64,000 nucleotides of DNA, from positions 7,856,963 to 7,920,962 of the forward strand of contig JAQFVV010006208.1 in assembly GCA_028023455.1 (NCBI GenBank), given 5' to 3'. This document shows, one piece after another, positions 1 through 11,287 of this stretch. The stretch comes from Epiperipatus broadwayi (lineage: Eukaryota; Onychophora; Udeonychophora; Euonychophora; Peripatidae). Every line of letters starts with the position of its first letter. Within the stretch, counting starts at the first letter, position 1. The translations under genes were made by a program, and so were the position numbers. Under the pieces are notes generated by a model, which was not told where the DNA came from, searched no databases, and saw nothing but the letters and a program-made list of their open reading frames with translations.

Positions 1-297
1 ATTCTATCATCAGATTTTCAATGGTGTGGATGGCTGAAGAGTTGGAGGTTGGAGTAGATTGAAGCCTGTCCGTTGAAGTATAAGGATTTGCTATCTTAAT
101 ATAAACTGAGCACTGATTATATATATATGTGTGGGAGATGACAATATGGACCAACTGATGAGTGCTGGTTTAGCATGAAATACGTATATTGGCGATTATT
201 TATCTTTTCTTCATGTGTGTGGTTATGTGTATCAGTAGTATGAGATAGTGTGGATGGTTGAAGTGGTTTGAAAGTCTGAGTTCAAATCCCTATATTT
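1..297 (+). repeat. FB1 repeat, one arm with hammerhead-like motif
   Basis: One arm of the FB1 foldback family, entering from the left edge and ending at the family's usual GTTCAAATCCC end (B-box-like). It carries a hammerhead-like core at about 151-192. Confidence 0.75.
138..200 (+). ncRNA. hammerhead-ribozyme-like motif (FB1 copy)
   Basis: CTGATGA at 155-161; stem II GTGCT/AGCAT; GAAA at 177-180; stem III ATAC/GTAT; predicted cleavage after A188. The stem I strands CCAA (151-154) and TTGG (189-192) pair. The core looks intact; activity untested. Confidence 0.65.
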
Positions 298-590
298 AAA
301 TTTATTTAACTTATATATTCCATTTTCTACACAAGCATATTAATTCTATGAATATGATTAATCTAGTCAAAAGCAGTAAATTTTTAAGAATAAATTTATA
401 ATCTTTCTGCTACCACTATTTATTGAATTATATACAAATAAGGAAGCAATAAAATCTGATTGAATTCCAATTTATAAATAAAAAATTTATAAGAAATGAA
501 AAATTTTCTGCTGTCACCATTAAACATAAAAATTGCGGTTGTGTTTTTACCTAACGATATAATAAAGAGAAAATCAAACTGTCATATATA
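298..590. other. AT-rich DNA, nothing recognised
   Basis: No coding frame, RNA gene or repeat recognised up to the LTR element; ends in a short TA run. Confidence 0.6.
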
Positions 591-2097
591 TTATAACAAA
601 ACCCATTACCTCTCACTAGACAGGCGTACTCTACCGAATATGTATATATGATGTATCAATATACGTGCCTATGTATTTTTATTTAATTAAGTGGTTTTGA
701 ACCAAAATATTATTATTCCAAACTTATGGATTTATTCTCGCAACTGTAATATATCCCCAACGCGTATTTATGGTCATCCGAAGGACACCAAGTGCCAATC
801 CTATACGAATATAAGAATTACGCGAAGTGGATATATTACCAACAAGAATACTATTTACGTAATGTGAGAGAGGTTTTGGCCATCAGCTAGCTAAGTCTCA
901 TGGTCGGGTGGCATCACAGCCAAGAGTAGCTACGAATGGGGTTAAGATTTCTTTCTTTTTTTTTTCCTTTTTAAAACATAAAAAAAAAAATAATAACAAC
1001 TAGATAACTGGATCTATAAATAAATAACTAATTCCACTCTACTTCTTTGTATATTTATTTAATATTATAAAAAAAATGTATTTATTACTGTCATTTTTAA
1101 ATCGCACACATACGTCATTCTTTCCATAATAAATCTCTCATACGCAACTCAAGTAGTGAAAGTCGATACTACGAAAAAGTTTGTATCACATGACTTCTGA
1201 CACTGATTACTTGATTATGTCTGCAATGGAATGAGGCTTTAAAGAAACCTTATTAATTAGTTCATACGTCACCTCCACTTATGATAGTAAGTAAAAAACA
1301 CAAGAATTTCCTTTTCACAAAGAAAAATAAAATCATTAATTAAAGTTCTTTACCTGACTCTTCCCGGGAAGTAGTAAAAGCAGATTTATCTATCTATTAC
1401 AGAGTTCCGTTCCACAGGTAAATTAGGCAATTCAAGGTAACGATTTGAGATTCCTGTCCATTGGCCGATGAGGTTCATTTGATTCCATGCTGGAATTATG
1501 TGTTGTTTCGAGGCATCATGATTTTATTAGTTGAGGCAGCTGCAGCAGGTTGGGATCAGGGGTTTGAATCCGATGAGGCTTATCTTACCCCGACATTTCT
1601 TTTGAAATCGCCATTATATAAGTTAAATACTAAAACTGTTTAGGTGTTCACTGTTGTAGCTCTGCTGGAAAAAGATCCTATGCATTCTGGGTGGCTCGCT
1701 TTTATAGCCCCCTCCATTTGTTCTAGAAGCTTCTTTTTTATCTCACTTCTGATTTTCAATGTGGACTAACCAGATCTGTTAGACGTGTGAAAACTTGTGT
1801 CGTAGCTTCTATTGTAATATAACAGAAAATAGAATCTCATTCTGCCGGAAACCTCTAGTTTTTAAAGCGTGAAACAAAATCTCGTTTCTCTCTTTTCACT
1901 ACTGAATTCATTCATACACGCATTTGTCACACGCACATATATATCATTTAAAAATGACAGAGTCCCTCCCCCCGCGTTTATGTATTTATAACCACCACGT
2001 AATAAACAAAATTAAATATTATATATATCTATGTCTACATGTTCACTAATTAAATAATTTTATTTGTGACTGGGTTCGAACCCATTCTGTCACAATA
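591..2097 (-). repeat. 3' LTR of the gag-only retrotransposon
   Basis: 1507-bp LTR. It is longer than its partner mainly through an extra AT-rich segment near 641-675. The boundary at 2097/2098 is fixed by the polypurine tract on its right. The terminus carries a nested palindrome (2064-2095). Confidence 0.88.
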
Positions 2098-2108
2098 CCC
2101 CCTCCTCC
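2098..2108 (-). promoter_or_regulatory. polypurine tract
   Basis: On the minus strand GGAGGAGGGGG lies immediately upstream of the 3' LTR start, the expected place for the plus-strand primer of an LTR retroelement. Confidence 0.8.
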
Positions 2109-2169
2109 AAAAGCCTTCAAATACATTTGCGTATTTTGAACGGCTCTTTTCGTACAACACTTATGTATT

Positions 2170-3163
2170 TCACCTCATATGTCCCTCTGCTTCTTTTCCT
2201 GGTCCGAAGCTCGGCTTCTCAGGTGGTCTCTTCTCTTCCGATGTTTCTCTCCATTTTGGAAAGGTATCTACTCCCGTTCTCCACCCTCTTTCATCCTCTT
2301 TTACTACTTCACGATGCCCGCCGTAGTGATGTGAGCTCGTGTCAATGACATTGAGCAGCTCCGCAATCTCTCCCATTGATGCTTTCCCTGCCCCCAAGAT
2401 CATCTGTTCCACGCTCATGGGCATACTGTGTCTTATAATGCGGAGCATATGACTCTCTGTCATGTTGCATGCATCCAATGTCCACAGTCTAGCCACCTGT
2501 TTATGAAAAAATTGTAAATAGCTGTCATTGCACCCTTCTTTAAACTTTTCTTGCATAATTTGATAGCGCGTTAACTCTTGCCTATCCTCGGACCAAAAAG
2601 CCTCTCTCACTTCTTTTCGATACACTTCAAAAGTAGCCGGCTGTCGACCAAGTGCGTCCAACCACAACTGGGCATTGTCTGTGAGGTTGCCGCACGCGAT
2701 AATTATCCTACTTTCTTCCACGATGGGATTTAATATACTTTTCTAGGCTATGTAGTTGCTTGACTAGTGCTTCCCCCATCCTACCTGCAAATGGACGAAT
2801 TTTTAGGAATTGATTCACACTCCCTTGCATCATTGTGTGGCTTATTACCACTGCCGGTTTTCCTGAGGGGTTTACTTGAGTGCCTTGCTTCTGTTCATCT
2901 CCACTCTCCATATCTGACTTTTGATCTTCCTGTTCCCCCAAATCATTCTCGTCTTTGATTCCCACTTTTGGTTCTAATCTGTCCATTCTCTTTTCTATTT
3001 CTCCGAATCTTAATTCTAAACCTTCAGGCTTTCTCAAAATTTGCTCCAAAATATTTTCCTATTCTTCCATTTTATTTTGCACCCTTGTTTTCATTAAATT
3101 ATTTTCTTTTATTTTATCTTTGATTAATGCCCGGACCCACTCCCCCATCCCAGCACCCTGCAT
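2170..3163 (-). pseudogene. broken gag-like gene of the LTR element
   Basis: A frame from an ATG at 3163 runs toward 2708 but meets an in-frame TAG at 3061-3059. A second frame (2721 to 2170) continues the protein after an apparent frameshift near 2708-2721. The first part is charged and coiled-coil-like (ELRFGEIEKRMDRLEPKVG). The second has the spacing of a retrotransposon Gag capsid domain: NAQLWLDALG, a VREAFW turn, ELTRYQIMQEKF, then SYLQFFHKQV and ARLW. No CCHC zinc knuckle is visible. Intact it would be roughly 330 residues, ending shortly before the polypurine tract. The assignment to the Retrotrans_gag family is by pattern only. The stop and frameshift mean this copy cannot make full Gag. 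Confidence 0.72.
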
Positions 3164-3452
3164 AGCCTTCCTGTTAGCCACTTTACCTCTCGAAACCTCA
3201 TCGAATTAGACAAAGAAATTAAAAATAATAGATTGCATATGTTTGACCTACTGCGCAGCTACGACCTGACAAAACTGGTTATTTCTTAATAGATATACAT
3301 TTAACAAATTAACACCCTTTGATTTATTTAACGCTTCATTTGAACTATGTATCTAAACAACCCTTTCTTCAAAATATAAAACTTTTCGCTTTATTAACGT
3401 ATTTCTGATCTCTCATAACTCTCCCCATTCCCCTCTACTTCTCTTCGAAGCC

Positions 3453-3469
3453 CTTTAGTTGGGACGCCA
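3453..3469 (-). promoter_or_regulatory. primer-binding site
   Basis: Read on the minus strand, TGGCGTCCCAACTAAAG begins directly after the LTR end. TGGCG is complementary to a tRNA 3' end ...CGCCA. The sequence resembles the complement of tRNA-Lys (with one extra T) or, over nine bases, of tRNA-Asn. The primer tRNA cannot be decided by eye. Confidence 0.75.
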
Positions 3470-4950
3470 TTATAACAAAACCCATTACCTCTCACTAGAC
3501 AGGTGTACTCTACCGAATATGTATTTTGATTTAATTAAGTGGTTTTGACCCAAAATATTATTATTCCAAACTTATGGATTTATTCTCGCAACTGTAATAT
3601 ATCCCCAACGCGTATTTATGGTCATCCAAAGGACACCAAGTGCCAATCCTATACGAATATAAGAATTACGCGAAGTGGATATATCACCAACAAGAATACT
3701 ATTTACGTAATGTGAGAGAGGTTTTGGCCATCAGCTAGCTAAGTCTCATGGTCGGGTGGCATCACAGCCAAGAGTAGCTACGAATGGGGTTAAGATTTCT
3801 TTCTTTTTTTTTTCCTTTTTAAAACATAAAAAAAAAAATAATAACAACTAGATAACTGGATCTATAAATAAATAACTAATTTCACTCTACTTCTTTGTAT
3901 ATTTATTTAATATTAAAAAAAATGTATTTATTACTGTCATTTTTAAATCGCACACATATGTCATTCTTTCCATAATAAATCTCTCATACGCAACTCAAGT
4001 AGTGAAAGTCGATACTACGAAAAAGTTTGTATTACATGACTTCTGACACTGATTACTTGATTATGTCTGCAATGGAATAAGGCTTTAAAGAAACCTTATT
4101 AATTAGTTCATACGTCACCTCCACTTATGATAGTAAGTAAAAAATACAAAAATTTCCTTTTCACAAAGAAAAATAAAACCATTAATTAAAAGTTCTTTAC
4201 CTGACTCTTCCTGGGAAGTAGTAAAAGCAGATTTATCTACCTATTACAGAGTTCCGTTCCACAGGTAAATTAGGCAATTCAAGGTAACGATTTGAGATTC
4301 CTGTCTGTTGGCCGATTAGGTTCATTTGATTCCACGCTGGAAGTATGTGTTGTTTCGAGGCATCATGGTTTTATTAGTTGAGGCAGCTGCAGCAGGTTGG
4401 AATCAGGGGTTTGAATCCGATGCGGCTTCTCTTACCCCGACATTTCTTTTGAAATCGCCATTATATAAGTTAAATACTAAAACCGTTTAGGTGTTCTCTG
4501 TTGTAGCTCTGCCGGAAAAAGATCCTATGCATTCTGGGTGGCTCGCTTTTATAGCCCCCTCCATTTGTCTAGAAGCTTCTTTTTTTTCTCACTTCCGATT
4601 TTCAGTGTGGACTAATCAGATCTGTTAGACGTGTGAAAACTCGTGTCGTAGCTTCTATTGTAATATAACAGAAAATAGAATCTCATTCTGTCGGAAACCT
4701 CTAGTTTTTAAAGCGTGAAACAAAATCTCAATTCTCTCTTTTCACTACTTAATTCATTCATACACATTTGTCACATGCACATATATATAATTTAAAAAAT
4801 GACAGAGTCCACACACCCCCGCGTTTATGTATTTATAACCACCACCACCACATAATAAACAAAATTAAATATTATATATATCTATGTCTACATGTTTACT
4901 GATTAAATAATTTTATTTGTGACTGGGTTTGAACTTATTCTGTCACAATA
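3470..4950 (-). repeat. 5' LTR of the gag-only retrotransposon
   Basis: 1481-bp LTR, upstream copy in element orientation. It matches 591-2097 almost throughout. The left boundary is fixed by the adjoining primer-binding site; the right boundary is where similarity ends after CACAATA. It contains no convincing open frame. Confidence 0.88.
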
Positions 4951-5115
4951 TATACTAGTAAATATGCATGTATATATGCATAAAGCTAGATAAGGCATTA
5001 GCATATAGCTTTTGAAATAACATTTTCCATAAAACTGGATTAAACTACCACTCATGATTATTTATCATTTAAATAATGTAAAAATGTGTTATTTTGTAAT
5101 AAAAAATATAAACTA

Positions 5116-5212
5116 GTCAAGCGTTGGTGGCCCAATGATTAGCATAGCTGCCTTCCAAGCAGCTGGTCCGGGTTCACTTCCCAGTCAATGCATTTGGCAT
5201 ATGAAAAAAAAC
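5116..5212 (+). repeat. tRNA-derived SINE (SINE-S)
   Basis: About 97 bp: a tRNA-like head starting GTCAAGCGTTGGTGGCC (A-box region), a B-box-like GGGTTCACTTCCC, the family end CATATG, then an A tail. It lies in the tensin intron, sense to plus. The head resembles a class II tRNA (Ser/Leu type). Confidence 0.75.
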
Positions 5213-5424
5213 ATAAAACTAATCTAACACCAGTAAAAGTATTTTCCATTACATAAAAGATAAAAGGAGCAATTAAAAAAAAGGCACTATTTTTAAATTG
5301 GGCGAGTCATAACTGGACAGATTTTTAACAGAGTTAAAATGTGTAGTTTTAAGCTTAATTAAATATTGTATACAACAGTTCTTAGTTTATTAACAAATAA
5401 AACGTAGTAAATAAAAAATCTCAC

Positions 5425-7029
5425 CTGGACTACCTGGTGATGTTACAAGTTTTCTACTGTCCGCTACTTCTCTTTTTTGAGTCTCTGGTAATGGATGATA
5501 TGTTGTGACAATGCTACTAGAACTAACAGAATTCAATGGATAAATCTCTGACTTCTGCGGTGAATTAATAGTTGTTTGGATTGCATACTGGGGTTGCTGA
5601 AACAGTTCAGCCATATTAGGCATTTGACTGATAGCAGAATGAGGTACTGCTGAAGTTGCAGCAATTCCTGGGGTTGTTCTCTGTTGTCGTAATTGAACAA
5701 ATGGCCGTTCTCTGTCAAAACTAGTATCAGATCGTTGCCTTTGTAAAGGTTTCTGCTGGGATGCAAAACCTCTTCTATTCATAACATCCCTACTACTACT
5801 ACGTGAGGGTATAATAGGGGAAGATGGTGCACTAGACATTCTAGGAGACTGATAAATGGGAGGTTTATTAGCCGTATAAGGACTCTGTGAGGCTGGTTGA
5901 GCATTTATGGTGTATGTTGTATATGTAGTTTGAACATGTAATGGCTCACTATAATTCGTTTGCATCACTGGACTAACTGACGTATTCATATTTGTGGTTT
6001 CAGACAGCAGTGATTGCAATGGATAAAATTCTTCTTCAGCATCACTATGGGCTCGTTTTATTGTCATTTTATTTTGTGCATTTCTTAATTCCGCAATTAG
6101 AAGTTTTTCTTGTAACTCGCGTTCTTTATCACGCCCTTCCTTCCGTGCTTTTAATTTTAATTGTTGTTGTTCTAACCAAGAAATATTTTCAAGATCTTCA
6201 AACATATCAGGTGAAGACGTTTGAGCAACTTTTTCTGAAAACTGGTTAAGAGAGCTATCTATTAAATCTAAAGCGAGATGAACAGGTTCTGATGTCTTAT
6301 TAACAAGATTTGTGTACAAAGGTTGTGATGTTTGAGTTACTATAGAGGAGTAACCAGATGTTGGTTTGTAATCAGATTTCGGAATAATTTCTTCTTCTAC
6401 TGGATTCTTAAATGTAACCGTAGGAGGTGACGGTGAAGCTGGTAAACGTTCATCTCCAACTATCTTTCTTTGTGGAGTTGGACTAGTAGGTTTTAATTGT
6501 GGTGTCGATGTAACTATTCCATAAGTAAACTTTCCATTTCTATGTACATATCTCTTGTCAGGATGAACAAGATCATTGCTGTCCTGGTGGTGCATTATGG
6601 GAGAACTAGGTGAAATACTAGACTGAGGATATCCATTAATAGAAGCATAAATATTTGGAGTTTTATAATTAGACTGAATACTATCCTTAAATGTTTTAGT
6701 TTGGAACGATGTAGATGTCATGGGTTCAATTTCAGCCATGATACCATTTAAAATGTCATCCAATTGTTGAGTATCTGACGGTATTATCTTATGACCACTT
6801 GTACTGGACATAACAGTGTAAGATACTTGTGAAGGTGGTGGACTAGCTGTTGTTGTACTTACAACATTCCCCGCATTCCCAGATGCAGAGGAAATGCCAG
6901 AATCCATGCTGGCTGTATGAGGTCCATTTGGTAAAGAAGCAACATTTTGAGCTGCAGAGGTCCCTTCTGTTTTCTTTTTATTGACAATAGCATACAAACT
7001 ACCATCTACTGGTCCTTCAGTGTACTTTA
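5425..7029 (-). CDS. tensin, large central coding exon (partial gene)
   Basis: Tensins link integrin-bound actin to focal adhesions: an N-terminal phosphatase-like/C2 region, a long disordered middle, then SH2 and PTB domains. This exon starts after an acceptor (TTCCATTAG, AG at 7031-7030) and ends before a donor (CCAG|GTGAGA, GT at 5424-5423). Both ends are phase 1, with 535 codons' worth of bases. The first residues read KYTEGPVDGSLYAIVNKKK, matching the vertebrate tensin block HTQGPLDGSLYAKVKKK at the end of the C2 domain; this is the main evidence. Counting from that Leu-Tyr, there is an SDSG-like MDSGISSA near residue 31, an acidic LDDIL motif near 79, Ser/Pro-rich stretches, and a charged helix starting ENISWLEQQQLKLK near 270. 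The rest is low-complexity and rich in Ser, Pro, Thr and Gln, as expected. The open frame runs 35 nt past the donor to a stop at 5390; that tail is probably intron, unless retained as a short isoform. SH2/PTB exons are not in the window. Confidence 0.87.
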
Positions 7030-7093
7030 CTAATGGAAAAAAGAAATTACATCATATTAAAATACCAATAAATGTATTTATTTACCCTAGATA

Positions 7094-7490
7094 TAATTAA
7101 AGGGGATTTGAACCCAGACTTTCAAGCTGACATAACGACAAGTATATGTATTTCATGCTGAACGGCACTCATCAGTTGGTCCAGATCATCATCTCCCACA
7201 CACACACATATAATCAGAGCTGGTTTTATATAGAAAACCTACAAACTTTAATGGATAGGCTTCAATCCTCAGTCAGTCCATTAAAGTGTGTAGATTTTCT
7301 ATATAAATCGCTTGATTATATATATGTGTGGGAGATAATGATTGGACCAACTGATGAGTGCTGGTTCGTCCTGAAATACATATATTGGAAATCATTTATC
7401 TCTTTCACATGTATGTGGTCACATGTATCAGTTATAGTGGATGGCTGTAAGGAGCTTGAAAGTCTGGATTCAAATCCCCTTTAATTAAAC
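7094..7490. repeat. FB1 foldback element (long palindrome)
   Basis: Near-complete inverted repeat. The left arm starts TTAAAGGGGATTTGAACCC; the right arm ends with the reverse complement. The arms meet around 7275. Hammerhead-like cores lie in both arms: antisense near 7150-7190, and sense with CTGATGA at 7351-7357 but a damaged stem II. Intronic to tensin. Confidence 0.82.
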
Positions 7491-7587
7491 ATATAATACT
7501 AAGTTGGCTATGTTAATACTAGTCCACTCAAATTTAATACAAGAAAAATTAATAATTATAAATATAAAATTTTGTTTTAAATAAATT

Positions 7588-7770
7588 CATTATTAATAAA
7601 AATATTCTAAACTATGATATATAGTACTAAGTTTAAATACAACAAGACACATTTATTATTAATAAAAATATTTTAAACTGTGATACATAATATTAAGTTT
7701 AAATATAACCATATCTGTAATAAAAATATTTTAATTATGATATGTAATATTATATTTAAATATAACAAAA
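7588..7770. repeat. degenerate short tandem repeat
   Basis: Three diverged copies of a 60-70-bp AT-rich unit beginning AATAAAAATATT, spaced about 67 and 61 bp. No coding potential. Confidence 0.5.
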
Positions 7771-7860
7771 CCAGCAAACTTACTTCAGTATATATTCAGA
7801 GAGTGTTTCTAACTAAATATTAGGCAAATCAATAGATATAACATGAATATGTTATTTTAT

Positions 7861-8266
7861 ACCACTAAACATCATATGATCACCATTTGTTGTGCTTGCT
7901 CATAATTGTTATTAAAACAGACCAAACTCTTCATACAGTATTGTTACTCAGTGCAAGCCAGAGTAATCAATGGATGTCTGAAGGCTTGTGCATAAAATCC
8001 CTATCTATATCTAGTGCCTACTCATCCAATATTTCCAGACTAGTTTCTAGCTTGTGGCTTTTGTCAGTGAGGAGCATTGGATCTGAGAGCTAAGATCTAA
8101 ATGCAGTGCTCTCAGATCCAAGGCTCCTCACTGACCAAAGCCACAAGCTAGAAACTAATCTGGCGATATTTGATGAATAGGCACTAGATAGGGATTTTAT
8201 GGCATCCATTGATTACTCTGGCTTGCACTGAGTGACATTACTGTATGGAGAGTTTTTCCTGTTTTA
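7861..8266 (+). mobile_element. FB2 foldback retroposon with target duplication
   Basis: 406-bp palindrome. It starts ACCACTAAACATCATATGATC and ends TTTTCCTGTTTTA. Flanks are ATGTTATTTTAT (7849-7860) and ATGTTACTTTAT (8267-8278), a 12-bp target duplication with one mismatch. The arms meet near 8095 and carry a hammerhead-like motif whose core is mutated here (CTGACCA). Confidence 0.82.
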
Positions 8267-8460
8267 ATGTTACTTTATGTTTATAAGCCATGTCAATGCT
8301 TATATAAGTAGTTAAAGTGATGGCCATGGTATAGCTGACAACTTCCCAAAAAATGAACTTTTTTTTTAATGAAGATAATTTTTGACATAAATAAATTGAT
8401 TATTTATCAAGAGCACAGGAAGTCTGTAATTAGAAAGAGAAAGATTTTTACCTTGTTCAC

Positions 8461-8671
8461 ATGTGTCTTAAATGTTTGTATAATAGCCAAACGATGTAGT
8501 TTTTGACTCTAGAGGGACCTCTCTAACCTCAACACAAGATAGAAACTTTATAAAGATAAGATGGCTCATCTTATCTTTTATAAAGTCCCTATCTTGTGTT
8601 GAGGTCTGAGAGGTCCCTCTGTAGTCAAAAACTACACCATTTGGTTAATATACAAATGTTTTAAGGCACAT
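8461..8671. repeat. FB4 hairpin repeat
   Basis: Near-perfect inverted repeat with arms of about 95 bp. The centre reads AAGATAAGATGG / CTCATCTTATCTT; arm ends contain CATGTG...CACATG and a matched AAAAACTACA block. No other copy seen and no ribozyme core. Confidence 0.75.
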
Positions 8672-8956
8672 GCAAAAAAGATTAAAGCAATTCTCTTTCT
8701 AAGACCAACCAATGTTTTTCAGTTTGCAGGATGTAGTACTATTGAGTCCACTATTATAAAATCACACCTTCATTGGATTGGATATTTAAAATGAATGAAC
8801 AATGAAAGACTTCTTAAAAGGGGTGTTTTATAGTGAACTCGGAGAGGTAGATCCAATCTCTATTATGCAGATTATATAGACTTTCTAAAGAAGGGCATGC
8901 CAATTCTTTCCATTGGAACGTAGAGAATATAATATATTGGAAAATTACAATTAGAC

Positions 8957-9229
8957 ATGGAGTTAAAGTATTTCAGAAAGAAAAAGTTTTTTGCTGAGGA
9001 AACTAAAAGACAACATCGTAAATTAACAAGTAGAGAGAAAATCGGATCAATATGTTCTATATGTGAACATAATTGTGGTTTCACAACATGTAAATTAACA
9101 AGTAAAGAGAAAATTGGACCAATATGTTCTATATGTGAATATATTTATGGTTTCACAACATCGTAAATTAACAAGTAAAGAGAAAATTGGACCAATAAGT
9201 TTTATATGTGAACATATTTGTGGTTGCCC
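8957..9229 (+). repeat. 72-73-bp tandem repeat with an open frame
   Basis: Three head-to-tail units (period starts near 9020, 9092 and 9165), each with AAATTAACAAGT and CCAATATGTTCTATATGTG. Because the first period is 24 codons, a 69-residue frame (8957-9166) contains two copies of a KIGxICSICE block with a CxxC pair. This is probably a by-product of the repeat; no gene recognised. Confidence 0.6.
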
Positions 9230-11287
9230 TTTCATCTTTTTTTTCTTTGGATTTAGAATATCCCTATTCATTTTTGAGTGACTGCGTATTATTTTATTAT
9301 TACAAGTATGATGGAAGATAAGAACATATAATAAAATACTCTTCTAAATAACAGTAACCAAACTTTAAGAACGGATGACAAGAAATATCCTAAACTTTAT
9401 TTTACAAAATACGATACTAATGATTTTAATGTGCACCCAAAGGATTTTGTAGTTGATCAAATATGTAATATTAAGAACATAAATCTATGGCAGAAAAAAA
9501 AACAAACAAACATATATGAATACATTACTAAGACATTTTACAAGCCAAACTTTTAAAGGATCTTTTTAAAAATAAACATGTAGATACACCTAGCTTTCAT
9601 TTGTTCCACGAATTAGATTTATATTCCTAATACCACATATTTGATACGATATAAAATCATTTGCATGTTCATTAAATATTCAATATTTCATTTAAATTAA
9701 TATTTGAAATGAAAGATGAATAGAAAAAGAGATACAAAATTACGTAAGTAATAGAAATGATGAAAATGTTTATTATGAGGAGGAGGGGAGAGGTTGGTTA
9801 AGTAGGGGAATGGACATTTAAAAGAGATAGAAACGCAAATTGAAAGTTTCTTAACGGTAAATATGAATAAGGAAGCAAAAAATAAAATGAAAAAATATTT
9901 TTAAAAAATATACCGCAAGACTGTGGGTGGGCTGGGGATATAAATTTTAAATACAAGATAACAAAAAAATGGGGAGAGGATATACTCAAAAATAAAAAAA
10001 TTATAATTTTTTTTTTGTGAAGATAATTATTTTTGAAGATAATTGTAGGGACAGCGTTCAGTCGGCAATATGGGTTAACGTCAAAAATAGATGCTTTACT
10101 CATAAACTTATGTGCCGAAAAAGACTTTTTATGTATAATTATTATTAATATATATATACACATAATTATATACCAGTTATATATTTTTATTATATTTAAA
10201 AAAAAATGCAGATATAAAAAAGTACTGCATTATTTTGATTAAAAGAGCGGGGCGGGGGGGGGGAGGTGCATAAGGAGATGCAGCGATGGTATACTTCGTT
10301 GGCTTCTTTCACTTTTTGCAAGATAAATGGACACCGATTTCTAATCAATAATATTTTAACTTAACGTGACATACACAGAAGACAAATGAAAAATGGGTCT
10401 TTAGGATGTGCACGTATACATTGATCTGGCTTTCTAAAATTGTACATTTATTATTACGTGAAATAATAATTAGATTCAATATAGAGAAAAAAAACAACTT
10501 CCGTACAGATAGAAATTAATTTTTATAATTACAAAGATTTCAATAAAATAGCATTTCTCTTACAATAAAATAGTTTGGAAGACGATCTGCGACAGATCAA
10601 AAGAAAAAGAAGGTTTAACAGTTTTCGGATATTAAATTAAAACTTAAATATCAGGAGCAACTCTTAACTAACCAAGGCAACATTAGCACTCTCTGCTGGG
10701 TGACTGACAACATCTGTTACAGAGTTAAATTAGAAGAATAATCAGAAATTCAAAACTAGAATCTGGATTAGATTTGATAGCTAATTTTGGGTTTTGATGT
10801 TTTACTATTTAAGGCAACAAAACAAAACAAAAAAAGGATTTTAAAAACTGAAAATTTAATAGATATGTAAAATATATTTCGAATAAAAAAAGAAAACTTT
10901 TAATATGCCAAAAGTGATGTTTTACATCTAATATTCGACAAAAACGAGAAATACTTACATAGAACTACAAAGTTATTTTTAGAATTACCCTAAGACGTTA
11001 TTTATTCAAATAAATAACAATTATAATTTTTTTTAAAAAAAATAAAAATGACTTTAAAAATATTTATTTTAACATGCAATTTTCGGTATATAGGTGTAAT
11101 GTAAATCGGATATATTAAATCGCTTCAGTTTTAAATAAATTTGTGTGCGGACAAATTGCTATTATAAATAAATGTGAGAATAGTTGACTAAAAAAGGATC
11201 ATACATATGTGTTCATATATATGTAAATTTTAAATGAAGTTTAAAAATTAATTAATACTATAGAATCATTTAACAGGTAAAACTCAC
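9230..11287. other. tensin intron, mostly unique AT-rich sequence
   Basis: No gene or recognised repeat. A run of guanines at 10248-10264 (GGGGCGGGGGGGGGGAGG core) could form a G-quadruplex. Open frames here (such as a Phe/Ile/Leu-rich 121-residue one at 9798-10163) look like chance. Confidence 0.6.

Larger units (their letters stand above)
591..4950 (-). mobile_element. complete non-autonomous LTR retrotransposon with gag only
   Basis: Two long direct repeats (591-2097 and 3470-4950) enclose a 1372-bp internal region. In minus orientation the right copy is the 5' LTR. Next to it is a TGG-starting primer-binding site, and next to the left copy a purine tract. The LTR begins TATTGTGACAG and ends TTGTTATAA, so it lacks plain TG..CA ends. 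The whole is bracketed by TATA (587-590 and 4951-4954), a weak 4-bp target duplication in AT-rich DNA. The only coding trace inside is a gag-like frame. No protease, reverse transcriptase, RNase H or integrase fits, so mobilisation would need enzymes in trans. The LTRs look only a few percent different apart from indels, suggesting moderate age. Confidence 0.88.

Noticed and set aside
2066-2348. Plus-strand frames over the LTR element
   Set aside because: Antisense shadows of the gag frame.
5533-5766. Second frame within the tensin exon
   Set aside because: Shadow of the real coding frame.
9798-10163. 121-codon minus frame
   Set aside because: Phe/Ile/Leu/Ser-rich translation of AT-rich DNA with no domain.
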